A DNA stretch of 64,000 nucleotides from Planococcus kocurii (GCF_001465835.2 NZ_CP013661.2:3154501-3218500); one strand, 5' to 3'; counted from the stretch's first letter, positions 1 through 9,227 are shown. A program made the numbers and translations. Notes: a model not told the origin generated them from the sequence alone.

Positions 1-891
1 CGCTTAAATGAAGCGATTGAATTGATGCCTGATGAACCGCTTCTGCAACAAGCGAGAGCAGAACTACTTCTCGACTCGGGCCGTTATCTGGAATCGGCAA
101 AAATTTATCAAGAACTGGAGTCAAAACAAATTGTCATTGAAGGAGTCAATCTTTCAGAGAGACTTGCTGAAGTTTACAGTGCAGGAGCTGCTTATGAAGA
201 GGCATTACCGTACTACGAAAAGGCGTTGGAAGATCAAGCTACGCCAGACGTTTTATTTGGAGTAGCATTTGCAGCTTTTCAAACACGCCAGTATGACATG
301 GCTGTACGTCGGCTTGACGAATTGATTGGCATTGATCCGGATTATTTTTCTGCTTACTTATTAAAAGCACAAAGCTTGAATATGGCAGAAGATTATCAGG
401 CAGCCTATCAGGCGATAAACGAAGGAATTACTAGAGATGAATTTGACAAGGAATTGTATTTGTTTGCAGGTAAACTTGCCATGAAACTTGGTAAATCAGC
501 AGAAGGTGTTGGCCATTTACGCCAGGCAATCGCATTAGATCCAGAATATATGGAAGCGATCTATACGCTGGTGTCTTACTTCCATGCCGAAGAGATGGAT
601 GAAGAAGTTCTTGAACTTGCGCAGATGGTAATTGAAAGTGGAGATGATTGGGCTGGTCTTTATCCGATGATTGCTGAAACTTACGAACGCAGTGAAGACT
701 ATGAGCAGGCGACCGTGTATTATGAAAAAGCTTATCCAGCTTTTAAAGATGATGTTATTTTCCTTAAGAAATACGCATTATTTTTAATAGAAGAAGGAAA
801 AAGAGCTGCTGCTCTCGAAATGATTAAAGAGCTACAGGCATTAGAACCAGAAAATCCAGAATGGTTTGATTGGCAACAGTCGTTTGACTGA
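1..891 (+). CDS. ypiA: TPR-repeat protein YpiA, 5' end outside the window
   Basis: The reading frame is open from base 1, with no start codon tied to a ribosome site, so the gene begins upstream; 296 residues are visible. They consist of tandem 34-residue helical repeats of the tetratricopeptide type, with alternating small and aromatic residues such as the EALPYYEKAL and QATVYYEKAY segments. B. subtilis YpiA is about 420 residues, so roughly the last two thirds is here. TPR arrays bind proteins; no enzymatic motif is seen. It sits 14 bases before ypiB, as in B. subtilis, where the gene precedes the qcr operon. The exact role is unknown. Confidence 0.85.
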   Translation, partial: RLNEAIELMPDEPLLQQARAELLLDSGRYLESAKIYQELESKQIVIEGVNLSERLAEVYSAGAAYEEALPYYEKALEDQATPDVLFGVAFAAFQTRQYDMAVRRLDELIGIDPDYFSAYLLKAQSLNMAEDYQAAYQAINEGITRDEFDKELYLFAGKLAMKLGKSAEGVGHLRQAIALDPEYMEAIYTLVSYFHAEEMDEEVLELAQMVIESGDDWAGLYPMIAETYERSEDYEQATVYYEKAYPAFKDDVIFLKKYALFLIEEGKRAAALEMIKELQALEPENPEWFDWQQSFD

Positions 892-905
892 AAGGAGGAA
901 GTTTC

Positions 906-1466
906 ATGACCGCTTCAGTGTCGATAGGTGAAAAAAAGCAATTTGTCCGTTGGTTTCTGCAATCATACAAAATGAAAAGACGTGAATGTATTTGGATTCT
1001 CAATTATATGTTGAGCAACGAAGATTTGCTTGAGAAAACCCATTTTGTTGAAGAAGCGCATTACTGTCCGCGCGCAATGGTCATGTCTTCAACCGATTCC
1101 AAAGAAATTCCGTTTCGTTTCTACAAAGGCAACTTGATGACGGCGGATGCTGAGAAATCGTTTCACGATTTACGTCTCAATCCGGACGAACATTTATATA
1201 TTCAATTGAATTTCCCGAACATTCCTCCACCTAGCATGTATTTATCGGTGTTGGAAGAAAATCCATATATCCCTAAGGATGCTTCTGTTAACGAGCAAGA
1301 TCGTCAAATTGCTGAAAAAATTCTTGAGGAAAGCATGTCCGTGTTCCATGAAGAAACGATTTACAAACAAATTGATGAAGCCTTGGACGCTGATGATCGT
1401 GACCGCTTTTTTGAATTGTCCGCGATGTTGAAAGCGTTCAAAGCGATAAAAAAAGATGGAGAGTGA
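906..1466 (+). CDS. ypiB: YpiB family protein with C-terminal IDEAL domain
   Basis: 186 residues, close to the family length (UPF0302, about 180). The start ATG follows a strong AAAGGAGG site. The first about 110 residues form the YpiB domain. The C-terminal part carries the IDEAL domain, whose name motif is readable in the sequence (QIDEALDADDRDRFFEL, around residues 157-173). The protein is expected to be cytosolic. In Firmicutes it lies next to the qcr genes, but its biochemical function is not established. It is 14 bases after ypiA and 9 bases before ypiF, so the three are probably one transcript. Confidence 0.9.
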   Translation: MTASVSIGEKKQFVRWFLQSYKMKRRECIWILNYMLSNEDLLEKTHFVEEAHYCPRAMVMSSTDSKEIPFRFYKGNLMTADAEKSFHDLRLNPDEHLYIQLNFPNIPPPSMYLSVLEENPYIPKDASVNEQDRQIAEKILEESMSVFHEETIYKQIDEALDADDRDRFFELSAMLKAFKAIKKDGE

Positions 1467-1475
1467 AAAAGCGCT

Positions 1476-1928
1476 ATGCATTTTATCGGAAAAGAGATAG
1501 ATCAATACTTGAGCCAACAAGATTATATAGATACAGCAGTCGTGCCACTTCTTCAGTTAGATTTAAGTGAAGCAGGCATGAAATCGAGTGCAGGAGCTTC
1601 TGAGTACTTACAAAACTTGACTGCTTTATTAGAGAAACAATTTAAAGGGCGGATCCTTTTGTTCCCGCCCATTTCTTATGGCAAAGGAGCAAATCGTCAA
1701 CGAATTGCTGAAGAACTGTCGCAAGAATTGGGACATACGAAATTCAAACACGTTTTTTATTTGACGACAGATTCAGAGTGGCGAACCATTGACAGTCTAA
1801 AAAATGTGTTATGGCTACCTGCGATTCCAATTGAAGATATGGATCAATCTTTTAAAAATTCGGTGATGGAAGACCAGTTAAGGCAGGTATTGCCGCTATT
1901 TACAAAAGAATGGTCACATCATTCATGA
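1476..1928 (+). CDS. ypiF: YpiF family protein (DUF2487)
   Basis: 150-residue soluble protein with no signal peptide or membrane segment. It is recognised as YpiF/DUF2487 by its place between ypiB and qcrA and by the conserved-looking LLFPPISYGKG segment near residues 61-71. It starts 9 bases after ypiB. In B. subtilis ypiF also directly precedes qcrABC, so a link to cytochrome bc complex assembly or regulation has been thought possible, but no function is known. A promoter-like sequence follows it, so qcrABC can be expressed independently. Confidence 0.85.
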   Translation: MHFIGKEIDQYLSQQDYIDTAVVPLLQLDLSEAGMKSSAGASEYLQNLTALLEKQFKGRILLFPPISYGKGANRQRIAEELSQELGHTKFKHVFYLTTDSEWRTIDSLKNVLWLPAIPIEDMDQSFKNSVMEDQLRQVLPLFTKEWSHHS

Positions 1929-1965
1929 AATGTTCACAAACTGCATGATTAGGCTGAATGCGATA

Positions 1966-1994
1966 TTGACCTAAAGATTTGATTGATATATCAT
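1966..1994 (+). promoter_or_regulatory. Probable sigma-A promoter of qcrABC
   Basis: TTGACC at 1966-1971 and TATCAT at 1989-1994, 17 bases apart, lie in the 140-base gap between ypiF and qcrA. The predicted transcript would begin near base 2001, giving a leader of about 70 bases. Confidence 0.5.
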
Positions 1995-2068
1995 TAGGTT
2001 GTCCTAGTAATTATATTTGAATGAGTATGTCCATTGGACTGACCTTGAATGTTAGAGGGGGGAAAAGG

Positions 2069-2572
2069 ATGAGTAATAATCGTGTATCACGACGTCAATT
2101 TTTAGGCTACACATTAACAGGTGTAGGTGGTTTCATGGCAGCAGGAATGTTGATGCCAATGGTTCGTTTTGCGGTAGACCCGATACTTCAGCAACATGAA
2201 GGCGGAGACTACGTTTTAACTGATCAAGCTGTAGCTGATATCACGGCAGAACCAGTACGTGTCGACTTTACGTTTGAACAAACAGACGCTTGGTATGTAT
2301 CTGAAGTGACGAATTCAGCTTGGGTGTATAAAGAAGGCGATAAGTTAATCGCGCTTTCACCTGTTTGCAAACATTTAGGATGTACAGTGAACTGGGCGGG
2401 TTCTCCGGAACACCCGACACAATTTTTCTGTCCATGCCACGCAGGCCGTTATGAGAAAAACGGACAAAACATTGCAGGAACACCGCCGCTTGGACCACTC
2501 GATGAGTACCAAGTGAAAGAACAAGATGGCTTTGTAGCTATCGGTGCAGTAAGAGAAAACACACTAGTTTAA
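2069..2572 (+). CDS. qcrA: Menaquinol:cytochrome c reductase, Rieske iron-sulfur subunit
   Basis: Electron-transfer subunit of the bc-type complex that oxidises menaquinol. The ATG at 2069 is chosen because an AGAGGGGGGAAAAGG site precedes it and the 167-residue product equals B. subtilis QcrA; an in-frame ATG at 2021 has no such site. The N-terminus carries a twin-arginine motif (SRRQFL, residues 7-12) before one hydrophobic segment, so it is exported folded by Tat and stays anchored. The [2Fe-2S] ligands are C100, H102, C121 and H124, with C105/C123 placed for the usual disulfide. First gene of qcrABC; 21 bases before qcrB. Confidence 0.95.
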   Translation: MSNNRVSRRQFLGYTLTGVGGFMAAGMLMPMVRFAVDPILQQHEGGDYVLTDQAVADITAEPVRVDFTFEQTDAWYVSEVTNSAWVYKEGDKLIALSPVCKHLGCTVNWAGSPEHPTQFFCPCHAGRYEKNGQNIAGTPPLGPLDEYQVKEQDGFVAIGAVRENTLV

Positions 2573-2593
2573 TAGTTAGGGGGTACGACACCA

Positions 2594-3268
2594 GTGCTAA
2601 ACAAGTTATATGATTGGGTTGATGAGCGATTAGACATCACGCCTATCTGGCGTGATATTGCTGACCATGAAGTACCTGAGCACGTAAACCCCGCACACCA
2701 CTTTTCAGCATTTGTTTATTGTTTTGGGGGACTTACATTTTTCATTACAGTAATCCAGATCTTATCCGGTATGTTCTTAACAATGTATTATGTGCCAGAT
2801 ATTGAAAATGCTTGGCAGTCGGTTTATTATCTTCAAAATGAAGTTGCTTTTGGAGAAATTGTGCGTGGGATGCATCACTGGGGAGCTTCGCTTGTAGTGG
2901 TCATGATTTTCCTTCATACATTACGAGTATTCTTTACAGGTTCTTATAAGAAACCTCGTGAATTGAACTGGGTAGTTGGCGTTTTGTTATTCGGCGTCAT
3001 TCTTGGATTAAGTTTCACAGGCTACTTGCTTCCATGGGATATGAAAGCTTTATTTGCAACAAAAGTTGGAATTGAAATTGCGGCATCTGTACCCGTGCTC
3101 GGTGAATCGATCAAAATTCTATTGGCTGGGGATTCAACAATCCTTGGTGCACAGACTTTGACACGATTCTTCGCTATCCACGTCTTCTTCTTGCCTGCAG
3201 CTTTGCTTGGGTTGCTAGCTGCTCACTTTATCATGATCAGAAGACAGGGTATTTCAGGACCGCTATAA
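2594..3268 (+). CDS. qcrB: Menaquinol:cytochrome c reductase, cytochrome b subunit
   Basis: 224-residue membrane protein of cytochrome b6 type with four hydrophobic helices and haem-ligand histidines (for example MHHWGAS and FLHTLR). The start is GTG at 2594, after a TTAGGGGG site. C43 in the FVYCFGG segment matches the cysteine that binds an extra haem covalently in B. subtilis QcrB and in b6f complexes. Works with the Rieske protein QcrA and the fused subunit QcrC to pass electrons from menaquinol to cytochrome c. Middle gene of the operon. Confidence 0.95.
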   Translation: MLNKLYDWVDERLDITPIWRDIADHEVPEHVNPAHHFSAFVYCFGGLTFFITVIQILSGMFLTMYYVPDIENAWQSVYYLQNEVAFGEIVRGMHHWGASLVVVMIFLHTLRVFFTGSYKKPRELNWVVGVLLFGVILGLSFTGYLLPWDMKALFATKVGIEIAASVPVLGESIKILLAGDSTILGAQTLTRFFAIHVFFLPAALLGLLAAHFIMIRRQGISGPL

Positions 3269-3306
3269 ATCATTCCGTAACAAGGATTTTTTAAGGAGGG
3301 AACACT

Positions 3307-4089
3307 ATGCATCGCGGAAAAGGGATGAAATTTGTAGGAGATTCGCGTGTTCCAGGTTTGGAATTCCGTCAGCCGAATGTTCCTAAAGATTACTCCGAAT
3401 ACCCTGGTAAAACAGAAGCTTTCTGGCCGAACTTCCTTTTGAAAGAATGGATGATTGGTTCAGTCTTCTTAATCGGTTATTTGTTGTTAACTGTCGCTCA
3501 TCCGTCACCTCTTGAAGGACAGGCAGATCCGACGAATACAGCTTATATTCCATTGCCAGACTGGTATTTCTTGTTCTTATACCAATTACTGAAATACCAA
3601 TTTGCTTCCGGACCATTTAACGTGGTTGGTGCTATCATCATTCCAGGTCTTGCTTTTGGTGCACTTATGTTGGCGCCATTCCTAGACCGTGGACCGGAAA
3701 GACGTCCTTCGAAACGCCCATTGCCTACAGGATTTATGATTCTTGCAATCGCATCAATTATTTTCCTTACATGGGAATCAGTAGCCAACCACGACTGGGA
3801 AGCTGCTGAAGCGCAAGGTAAAATTACGGAAGAAGTCGAAATTGATACAACGGATCCAGGATATGAAGTTTATGCTGGTGCAGCATGTATCAGTTGTCAT
3901 GGCGATAACTTAGAAGGAGCAGTTGGTCCAACACTTGTTGGAACTGGTCTGACTCCTGAAGAAATCGCTGAAATTGCTGTCAATGGTATCGAAAAAGATG
4001 GAGCTCAAGTGATGCCTCCATCTTGGGATGGAACAGATGAAGATCTGCAAGTCTTAGCTGAATTTATTTCAGGCCTTGAAGCAGAATAA
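3307..4089 (+). CDS. qcrC: Menaquinol:cytochrome c reductase, subunit IV-cytochrome c fusion
   Basis: 260 residues. The first about 160 contain three membrane helices equivalent to subunit IV of b6f complexes. The C-terminal part is a cytochrome c domain with the haem site C194-I-S-C197-H198 and the likely axial methionine M236 (VMPP). This fusion is typical of Bacillus bc complexes. The ATG follows a TAAGGAGGG site. It is the last gene of the qcr operon, ended by a strong terminator 12 bases downstream. Confidence 0.95.
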   Translation: MHRGKGMKFVGDSRVPGLEFRQPNVPKDYSEYPGKTEAFWPNFLLKEWMIGSVFLIGYLLLTVAHPSPLEGQADPTNTAYIPLPDWYFLFLYQLLKYQFASGPFNVVGAIIIPGLAFGALMLAPFLDRGPERRPSKRPLPTGFMILAIASIIFLTWESVANHDWEAAEAQGKITEEVEIDTTDPGYEVYAGAACISCHGDNLEGAVGPTLVGTGLTPEEIAEIAVNGIEKDGAQVMPPSWDGTDEDLQVLAEFISGLEAE

Positions 4090-4100
4090 TCAATAATAAA

Positions 4101-4128
4101 AAAAGAGCCGGGAAACCGGCTCTTTTTT
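4101..4128 (+). terminator. Rho-independent terminator of qcrABC
   Basis: Stem AGAGCCGG/CCGGCTCT with a GAAA loop and a run of seven T, immediately after qcrC. Confidence 0.9.
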
Positions 4129-4153
4129 TCTACCTTAGAAAGGAAGAAAAACA

Positions 4154-4765
4154 ATGCTTTCCTTCGCGATTAAAATTTCAGCTTGGTTGATGTACCGGCC
4201 ATTTTTGATTTTGCTATTTCTGGTCAATCTAGCTGGTACAATTTATGGATACATATGGTATGGCTGGCAATTGAAAATAACAGAGCCACGTTTTTTGATT
4301 TTTGTTCCTGATAGCCCGACCGCGAGTTTGTTTTTTACCATTGTTCTGGGACTATGGATTTTTGGTAAACGAAGCCGTTTGTTTGAAGCGCTGGCATTTA
4401 TTACATTAATCAAATACGGGTTGTGGGCAGTGGCGATGAATTTACTAACGCTCTGGGAAGTTGGTTCCATCGGCTGGATTGGGTGGATGTTGATTGGCTC
4501 CCATTTCGCTATGGCGCTTCAAGCGGTGCTGTATATTGAGCATTATCGCTTTGGCTGGCTATCGGCGACGCTGGCTGCTGTGTGGACGCTGCACAATGAC
4601 GTTATTGATTATGTTTTCGGCCAAATGCCAATTTATAGCACCTTGAGTGAGTACACGAGTCAAATTGGCTATTTTACTTTCTGGCTATCAATCGTTTGTG
4701 TCGGCTTCGCCTTTTATGTCGTTCGTTTGAATAAAAAGCAGTCCATTTCAGTTGACCAATATTGA
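4154..4765 (+). CDS. ypjA: YpjA family membrane protein (DUF1405)
   Basis: 203-residue protein with about six hydrophobic segments and hardly any soluble loops, recognised as DUF1405/YpjA by sequence character and by its place just after qcrC, as in B. subtilis (YpjA, about 185 residues). The ATG follows a GAAAGGAAG site. Function unknown. B. subtilis ypjB, normally next, is missing and a YugP-like metallopeptidase gene takes its place. Confidence 0.85.
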   Translation: MLSFAIKISAWLMYRPFLILLFLVNLAGTIYGYIWYGWQLKITEPRFLIFVPDSPTASLFFTIVLGLWIFGKRSRLFEALAFITLIKYGLWAVAMNLLTLWEVGSIGWIGWMLIGSHFAMALQAVLYIEHYRFGWLSATLAAVWTLHNDVIDYVFGQMPIYSTLSEYTSQIGYFTFWLSIVCVGFAFYVVRLNKKQSISVDQY

Positions 4766-4820
4766 CTAATCCAAGTAAAATAAACGTATCAAGTAGAAAG
4801 AAAGAGGTGTTGATTTATAC

Positions 4821-5504
4821 ATGGGAATGGGCGGATATATCTTCTATTTTATCCTATTGCTAATCATCCCGATTTGGGCGCAATTCAAATTAAAAAGAAC
4901 ATACAAAAAATACTCAAAAGTTCGGTCGACTTCTGGTCATAGTGGCGCACAAGTAGCGCGGATCATTTTGGATGCTAATAATCTTCAAGACGTTAAAGTC
5001 ATAGAAAGTCGTGGCCTGCTTAGTGACCATTATAATCCGCTGACAAAAACAGTAGCACTCAGCAGTCATAATTATCACGAAGCATCGGTTGCAGGAACAG
5101 CGGTTGCGGCTCACGAAGTTGGACATGCAATTCAAGATGCGGAGGATTATTCGTTCTTGCGTCTGCGTCATCGTCTTGTGCCAATTGTTAATGTATCATC
5201 TAATATGTCTTGGATCTTTATTATGATTGGTTTCTTTTCTGCGTGGAGCGGGGCGTTACTGATTGGAATCGTCTTGCTAGCTGCTGGAGTCGTCTTTCAG
5301 TTAGTGACCTTACCGGTTGAGTTTAATGCTTCTAGCCGAGCGATGGATCAATTGCTGTCGCATAACATCATTCGCAATGAAGAAGAACGTCACGCAAAAA
5401 AAGTATTGAGTGCAGCAGCGATGACTTATGTCGCAGCTACTGCAGTTGCAGTTCTTGAACTTGCCAGATTAATTTTGATTTACACCAATATGAATCGCTC
5501 ATAA
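4821..5504 (+). CDS. yugP: YugP-type membrane zinc metallopeptidase
   Basis: 227 residues with an N-terminal membrane helix (about 5-22) and two or three more after residue 120. The zinc-binding HExxH motif is H98-E-V-G-H102. Family Zn_peptidase_2; B. subtilis YugP is 225 residues. The HEVGH site lies between membrane segments, which suggests it cleaves membrane-associated substrates, but none is known. In B. subtilis yugP is elsewhere on the chromosome, so its position here is a local rearrangement. RBS AAAGAGGTG precedes the ATG. It converges with ypjC on a shared terminator. Confidence 0.85.
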   Translation: MGMGGYIFYFILLLIIPIWAQFKLKRTYKKYSKVRSTSGHSGAQVARIILDANNLQDVKVIESRGLLSDHYNPLTKTVALSSHNYHEASVAGTAVAAHEVGHAIQDAEDYSFLRLRHRLVPIVNVSSNMSWIFIMIGFFSAWSGALLIGIVLLAAGVVFQLVTLPVEFNASSRAMDQLLSHNIIRNEEERHAKKVLSAAAMTYVAATAVAVLELARLILIYTNMNRS

Positions 5505-5534
5505 AAAAACGGCCCGCGTTTGGGCCGTTTTTTA
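5503..5534. terminator. Bidirectional terminator between yugP and ypjC
   Basis: Perfect stem ACGGCCC/GGGCCGT flanked by A6 on the left and T6 on the right, so it can end transcription from both converging genes. Confidence 0.85.
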
Positions 5535-5545
5535 ATATAGAAAAA

Positions 5546-6412
5546 TTAATCAATCGGTCTTTTTTCTTCGTCAAGTGTAAATCCTTCACCCATCACATCG
5601 TGAACATCCATTAAGGACACAAATGCATGAGGGTCAACAGAGTTGATAATGCTCTTCAATCGAACAATTTCATTTCTTGCGATAACGCAATACAGAACTT
5701 CACGTTCTTCTTTTGTAAAGTGCCCATACCCTCGAAGAATTGTGATGCCGCGGTCCATCTCAATGGCTATACGACTGGCGATTTCTTCTTGGGAATTTGA
5801 AATGATCAAAGCGCCACGACCTGAATAAGCGCCTTCTTGAACAAAGTCGATAACTCGTGCACCAATAAAAACAGCAACGAGTGTATACATCATGGAGCGA
5901 TGATCGAGGAATGTCAACCAAGACAGCATAATGACGCCGGCATCAAACAAAAACATTGTTTTGCCCATGCTCCAGCCTATGTATTTTTGGGCCAAGCGTG
6001 CAATAATGTCTACGCCTCCCGTAGTTCCTCCAAATCTGAAAATAATGCCAAGTCCAATGCCCACAAAAACACCGGCAAACAAGGCTGCTAAAAACAAATC
6101 ATCTTGTAAGTTGATTTGAATTTCATAGATTAAAAAGATTTTTAAAAATACAGAAACAGCTACTGTTCCAATAATGGTATACAGGAAAACTTTTCTGCCA
6201 AGGAGCTTCCATCCGATAAAGAATAGAGGAATATTCAACAATAAGTTCATCAATGCAGGATCCCAATGGAAGATAAAGTACAAAATCAATGTAATTCCAG
6301 CGAAACCGCCTTCTCCCAATTCGTTTTGGATATTAAAGTGAACAAATCCAAAACTGTAAATAGCGGCACCGAGAACGATGAAAAAGATATTTTTAATTTT
6401 TAGTTCTTTCAA
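5546..6412 (-). CDS. ypjC: YitT family membrane protein YpjC
   Basis: Five to six membrane helices (YitT/DUF161 part) followed by a C-terminal DUF2179 domain with the ITILRGYGHF segment. The TTG at 6412 is chosen because a GAAAGGGG site lies about 10 bases upstream and the product is then 288 residues, the size of B. subtilis YpjC (about 290). The frame remains open to 6568, but that extension would run across the mazG start and looks non-coding. Function unknown; the family is probably transport related. Divergent from ypjD. Confidence 0.8.
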   Translation of the reverse strand: MKELKIKNIFFIVLGAAIYSFGFVHFNIQNELGEGGFAGITLILYFIFHWDPALMNLLLNIPLFFIGWKLLGRKVFLYTIIGTVAVSVFLKIFLIYEIQINLQDDLFLAALFAGVFVGIGLGIIFRFGGTTGGVDIIARLAQKYIGWSMGKTMFLFDAGVIMLSWLTFLDHRSMMYTLVAVFIGARVIDFVQEGAYSGRGALIISNSQEEIASRIAIEMDRGITILRGYGHFTKEEREVLYCVIARNEIVRLKSIINSVDPHAFVSLMDVHDVMGEGFTLDEEKRPID

Positions 6413-6470
6413 TTCATCCAAGCCCCTTTCAAGAATGTCAACTTCTGTATTATCGTTGAAAAGATGAGTT

Positions 6471-6499
6471 TTGACAACATCTCTAGTTTTCTTTACGAT
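6471..6499 (+). promoter_or_regulatory. Sigma-A promoter of the ypjD-dapB-mgsA-bshA-cca-birA operon
   Basis: TTGACA at 6471-6476 and TACGAT at 6494-6499 with ideal 17-base spacing. The start codon of ypjD is only 21 bases beyond the -10 box, so the leader would be very short. The promoter lies between divergent ypjC and ypjD. Confidence 0.65.
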
Positions 6500-6519
6500 T
6501 GACTGAGGAGCGTGATGAA

Positions 6520-6858
6520 ATGAACAGTGAAAAAACGATGAAACAGCTGCAACAAGACGTTGATACATATATTGGACAATTTAAAGAAGGTTATTTTCAA
6601 CCGATGGAAATGATGGCGCGAATGACAGAGGAACTCGGCGAACTTTCAAGAGAAGTGATGCATCAATACGGTCCAAAGAAAAAGAAGAGTTCAGAAGCTG
6701 CTAACAGCATGGAAGAAGAAATGGGCGATGTCTTATTTGTTTTAATTTGTATGGCAAACTCGATGGACATTGATTTGGCAAAGGCTCATGACCGCGTTAT
6801 GGAGAAATTTTCTAGTAGAGATAAAGATCGTTGGACAAGAAAGGATGAAGTCAAATGA
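6520..6858 (+). CDS. ypjD: MazG-like nucleotide pyrophosphohydrolase YpjD
   Basis: 112 residues, matching B. subtilis YpjD (111). All-alpha MazG fold: the metal-binding acidic motif is seen as EELGEL followed by EEEMGDVLF (about residues 36-75), the ExxE...ExxD pattern of this family. It probably hydrolyses non-canonical NTPs. The ATG at 6520 follows TGAGGAG; an upstream in-frame TTG at 6499 overlaps the promoter and is rejected. The end overlaps dapB by four bases (ATGA), a sign of translational coupling. First gene of a six-gene operon. Confidence 0.9.
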   Translation: MNSEKTMKQLQQDVDTYIGQFKEGYFQPMEMMARMTEELGELSREVMHQYGPKKKKSSEAANSMEEEMGDVLFVLICMANSMDIDLAKAHDRVMEKFSSRDKDRWTRKDEVK

Positions 6859-7655
6859 CAATTCGCGTGGCAATTGCAGGAGCAAGAGGTAAAATGGGCA
6901 AAGAAGCTGTACATACGGTTATGAACAACGACGAAATGGAACTAGTTGCTGTTTTAGACTATAAAGAAATTGGTCGCACGTTAGCAGATACTAATTTATT
7001 TCCTTCTCATTATACGGCACCGGTTTTTATCGATCTTCAAGAGCTGTACACTATTACCAAACCGGATGTGCTGCTCGATTTAACGACACCTGAATTTGTC
7101 TTTGAACATACAAAGCAAGCACTAGAATTAAACATACGTGCTGTTGTTGGGACGACCGGTTTCTCAGATGAACAACTTGAAGAGCTGAAAACGCTCTCTA
7201 AAGCTTCGAAAATAGGCTGCATCATCGCACCCAATTTTGCTATTGGAGCTGTATTAATGATGAAATTTGCTGAACAAGCTGCTAAGTATTTACCAGATAT
7301 TGAGATTATCGAAATGCATCATGACCAAAAACTAGACGCGCCTTCTGGAACTGCGATGAAGACCGCTCATTTGATTTCACAACAACGCCCAATCTATCAA
7401 CAAGGACATATTCGTGAGAAAGAAACTCTGCCAGGTGCTCGTGGCGCTAATTATGACGGCATGCGCATACATAGCGTGCGGTTACCGGGGTTGGTTGCTC
7501 ATCAGCAAGTGTTGCTTGGAGGAGAGGGACAATTGCTAACGCTGCGTCACGATTCGTTTAATCGAGGTTCGTTTATGTCAGGCGTTGTGTTATCTATCAA
7601 AACCGTAATGGAAAAAGAAGAGCTTATTTATGGCTTGGAACATATAATCGACTAA
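6855..7655 (+). CDS. dapB: 4-hydroxy-tetrahydrodipicolinate reductase
   Basis: Second step of the diaminopimelate branch, giving lysine and peptidoglycan meso-DAP or lysine. 266 residues, as in other bacteria (B. subtilis 267). The N-terminal nucleotide-binding loop is GARGKMG (residues 9-15). The catalytic region is [15 protein letters not shown], with H155/H156, K159 and the substrate-binding SGT. It overlaps ypjD by four bases and is followed by mgsA after 13 bases. Confidence 0.95.
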   Translation: MTIRVAIAGARGKMGKEAVHTVMNNDEMELVAVLDYKEIGRTLADTNLFPSHYTAPVFIDLQELYTITKPDVLLDLTTPEFVFEHTKQALELNIRAVVGTTGFSDEQLEELKTLSKASKIGCIIAPNFAIGAVLMMKFAEQAAKYLPDIEIIEMHHDQKLDAPSGTAMKTAHLISQQRPIYQQGHIREKETLPGARGANYDGMRIHSVRLPGLVAHQQVLLGGEGQLLTLRHDSFNRGSFMSGVVLSIKTVMEKEELIYGLEHIID

Positions 7656-7668
7656 AGGGGAAGATGAC

Positions 7669-8073
7669 ATGAAAATTGCATTAATTGCCCATGACCGAAA
7701 AAAAGATGATTTGATCCAATTTGCTACAGCTTACGAGTCAATTTTGTCTCAGCACACACTGTATGCGACTGGAACGACGGGTCAGCGAGTAATAGACGAA
7801 ACAGACTTATCGGTTATTCGTTTTCAGTCAGGACCGCTTGGAGGGGATCAGCAGATTGGTGCAATGATCGCGCAAAATGAAATGGATATGATTATTTTTT
7901 TCCGTGATCCATTAACTGCCCAACCCCATGAACCTGACGTAACAGCGTTAATTCGTCTATGTGATGTCTACAGCATTCCACTGGCTACGAATATGGGAAC
8001 GGCTGAAGTTTTACTTAAAGGATTGCAACATGGTTTTATTGATTGGCGATTGCTCGGAGAAAGAAGAGGATAG
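7669..8073 (+). CDS. mgsA: Methylglyoxal synthase
   Basis: Converts dihydroxyacetone phosphate to methylglyoxal and phosphate, a bypass that releases phosphate when sugar phosphates accumulate. 134 residues, close to the B. subtilis enzyme (137). Signature segments are AHDRKKDD (9-16), YATGTTGQ (34-41), [12 protein letters not shown] with the catalytic aspartate, and [13 protein letters not shown]. In B. subtilis bshB1 follows; here bshA follows directly. Confidence 0.95.
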   Translation: MKIALIAHDRKKDDLIQFATAYESILSQHTLYATGTTGQRVIDETDLSVIRFQSGPLGGDQQIGAMIAQNEMDMIIFFRDPLTAQPHEPDVTALIRLCDVYSIPLATNMGTAEVLLKGLQHGFIDWRLLGERRG

Positions 8074-8084
8074 GAGAGGGAACT

Positions 8085-9227
8085 GTGCGAAAAATGAAAA
8101 TCGGCATTACTTGCTATCCAACAGTTGGAGGGTCTGGGGTTATTGCTACAGAATTAGGAAAGATGCTGGCGGAAAAAGGGCACGAGGTTCATTTTATAAC
8201 ATCCAGTACTCCTTTTCGGCTAAATAAAACCTATGCAAATATCTTTAATCATCAAGTTGATATTAATACGTATTCCGTATTTCAATATGCGCCTTATGAT
8301 ATTGCGCTGGCTACCAAAATTTCTGAAGTCATTAAAAACGAAAACTTAGATCTTTTGCATGTTCATTATGCGATTCCACACGCCGTCTGCGCAATTCTTG
8401 GGCGAGACATGGCGGGCTCAAATATCGGGATTGTAACGACCTTACACGGCACAGACATCACAGTACTAGGTTCTGATTCATCATTGAAAGAAGCAATTCG
8501 CTACGGGATTGAAAAATCAGATATTGTTACAGCCGTATCAGATTCATTAAAAGAACAGACCTATGATCTTATTAAACCGAATAAAAAAATAGAGACAGTT
8601 TATAATTTTGTTGACGAAAGAGAATATTTCCCGCAAGATGCTACGAAACTAAAAGAGCAATTAGGCATCGGTGCTAATGAAAAAGTAATGATTCACGTTT
8701 CAAATTTCCGTAAAGTGAAACGTGTTCAAGATGTTGTCGAGACGTTTTCTTTGGTGCGCCAACAACTGGATTGCAAGCTATTATTAGTAGGAGACGGACC
8801 CGAAATGAGCCGAATTATTCAGCAAGTAAGGGATTTGGAGTTGGGAGATCACGTATTATTTCTTGGCAAGCGCGAAGGCCTTGCTGAATTTTATAGTATT
8901 AGTGACATTAAACTGTTGTTGTCTGAAAAAGAGGCATTTGGCTTAGTTCTACTCGAAGCGATGGCGTGCGGTGTTCCTGTAATTGGCTCCAATATCGGCG
9001 GGATGCCTGAAATTATTGATCCAGAAAATAATGGCTACCTTGTTGAACTAGGAGATACACAACAAGCTGCGCAATATGCGATCCGTATGTTAAGTGACGA
9101 TGAGCATTTACAAAATTTGCGACAAGGTGCTTTGGAGACTGTAACTGAGCATTTTCATTCATCAAAAATTTTGGAACAGTACGAAGGCTTATATGAACAG
9201 TTGATGATGAAGGCTGAGCAACAATGA
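8085..9227 (+). CDS. bshA: L-malate glucosyltransferase BshA (bacillithiol synthesis)
   Basis: First step of bacillithiol synthesis: adds N-acetylglucosamine from UDP-GlcNAc to L-malate. A GT4-type glycosyltransferase; GTP-type substrate loops are GGSGVIATELG near the N-terminus and the C-terminal E-x7-E motif in EKEAFGLVLLEAMACG. The start is GTG at 8085, 8 bases after AGGAG, giving MRKMKIGITCYP, which lines up with the B. subtilis start; the open frame runs further upstream but overlaps mgsA. 380 residues. The deacetylase gene bshB1, which lies between mgsA and bshA in B. subtilis, is not here. Confidence 0.93.
   Translation: MRKMKIGITCYPTVGGSGVIATELGKMLAEKGHEVHFITSSTPFRLNKTYANIFNHQVDINTYSVFQYAPYDIALATKISEVIKNENLDLLHVHYAIPHAVCAILGRDMAGSNIGIVTTLHGTDITVLGSDSSLKEAIRYGIEKSDIVTAVSDSLKEQTYDLIKPNKKIETVYNFVDEREYFPQDATKLKEQLGIGANEKVMIHVSNFRKVKRVQDVVETFSLVRQQLDCKLLLVGDGPEMSRIIQQVRDLELGDHVLFLGKREGLAEFYSISDIKLLLSEKEAFGLVLLEAMACGVPVIGSNIGGMPEIIDPENNGYLVELGDTQQAAQYAIRMLSDDEHLQNLRQGALETVTEHFHSSKILEQYEGLYEQLMMKAEQQ

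Noticed and set aside
6413..6568. N-terminal extension of YpjC to 6568
   Set aside because: It would cross the ypjD promoter and start, and the resulting protein would be 50 residues longer than homologues.
8043..8084. Upstream start of BshA inside mgsA
   Set aside because: The added residues are basic filler from the mgsA frame shift; GTG at 8085 has the good ribosome site and matches the known N-terminus.
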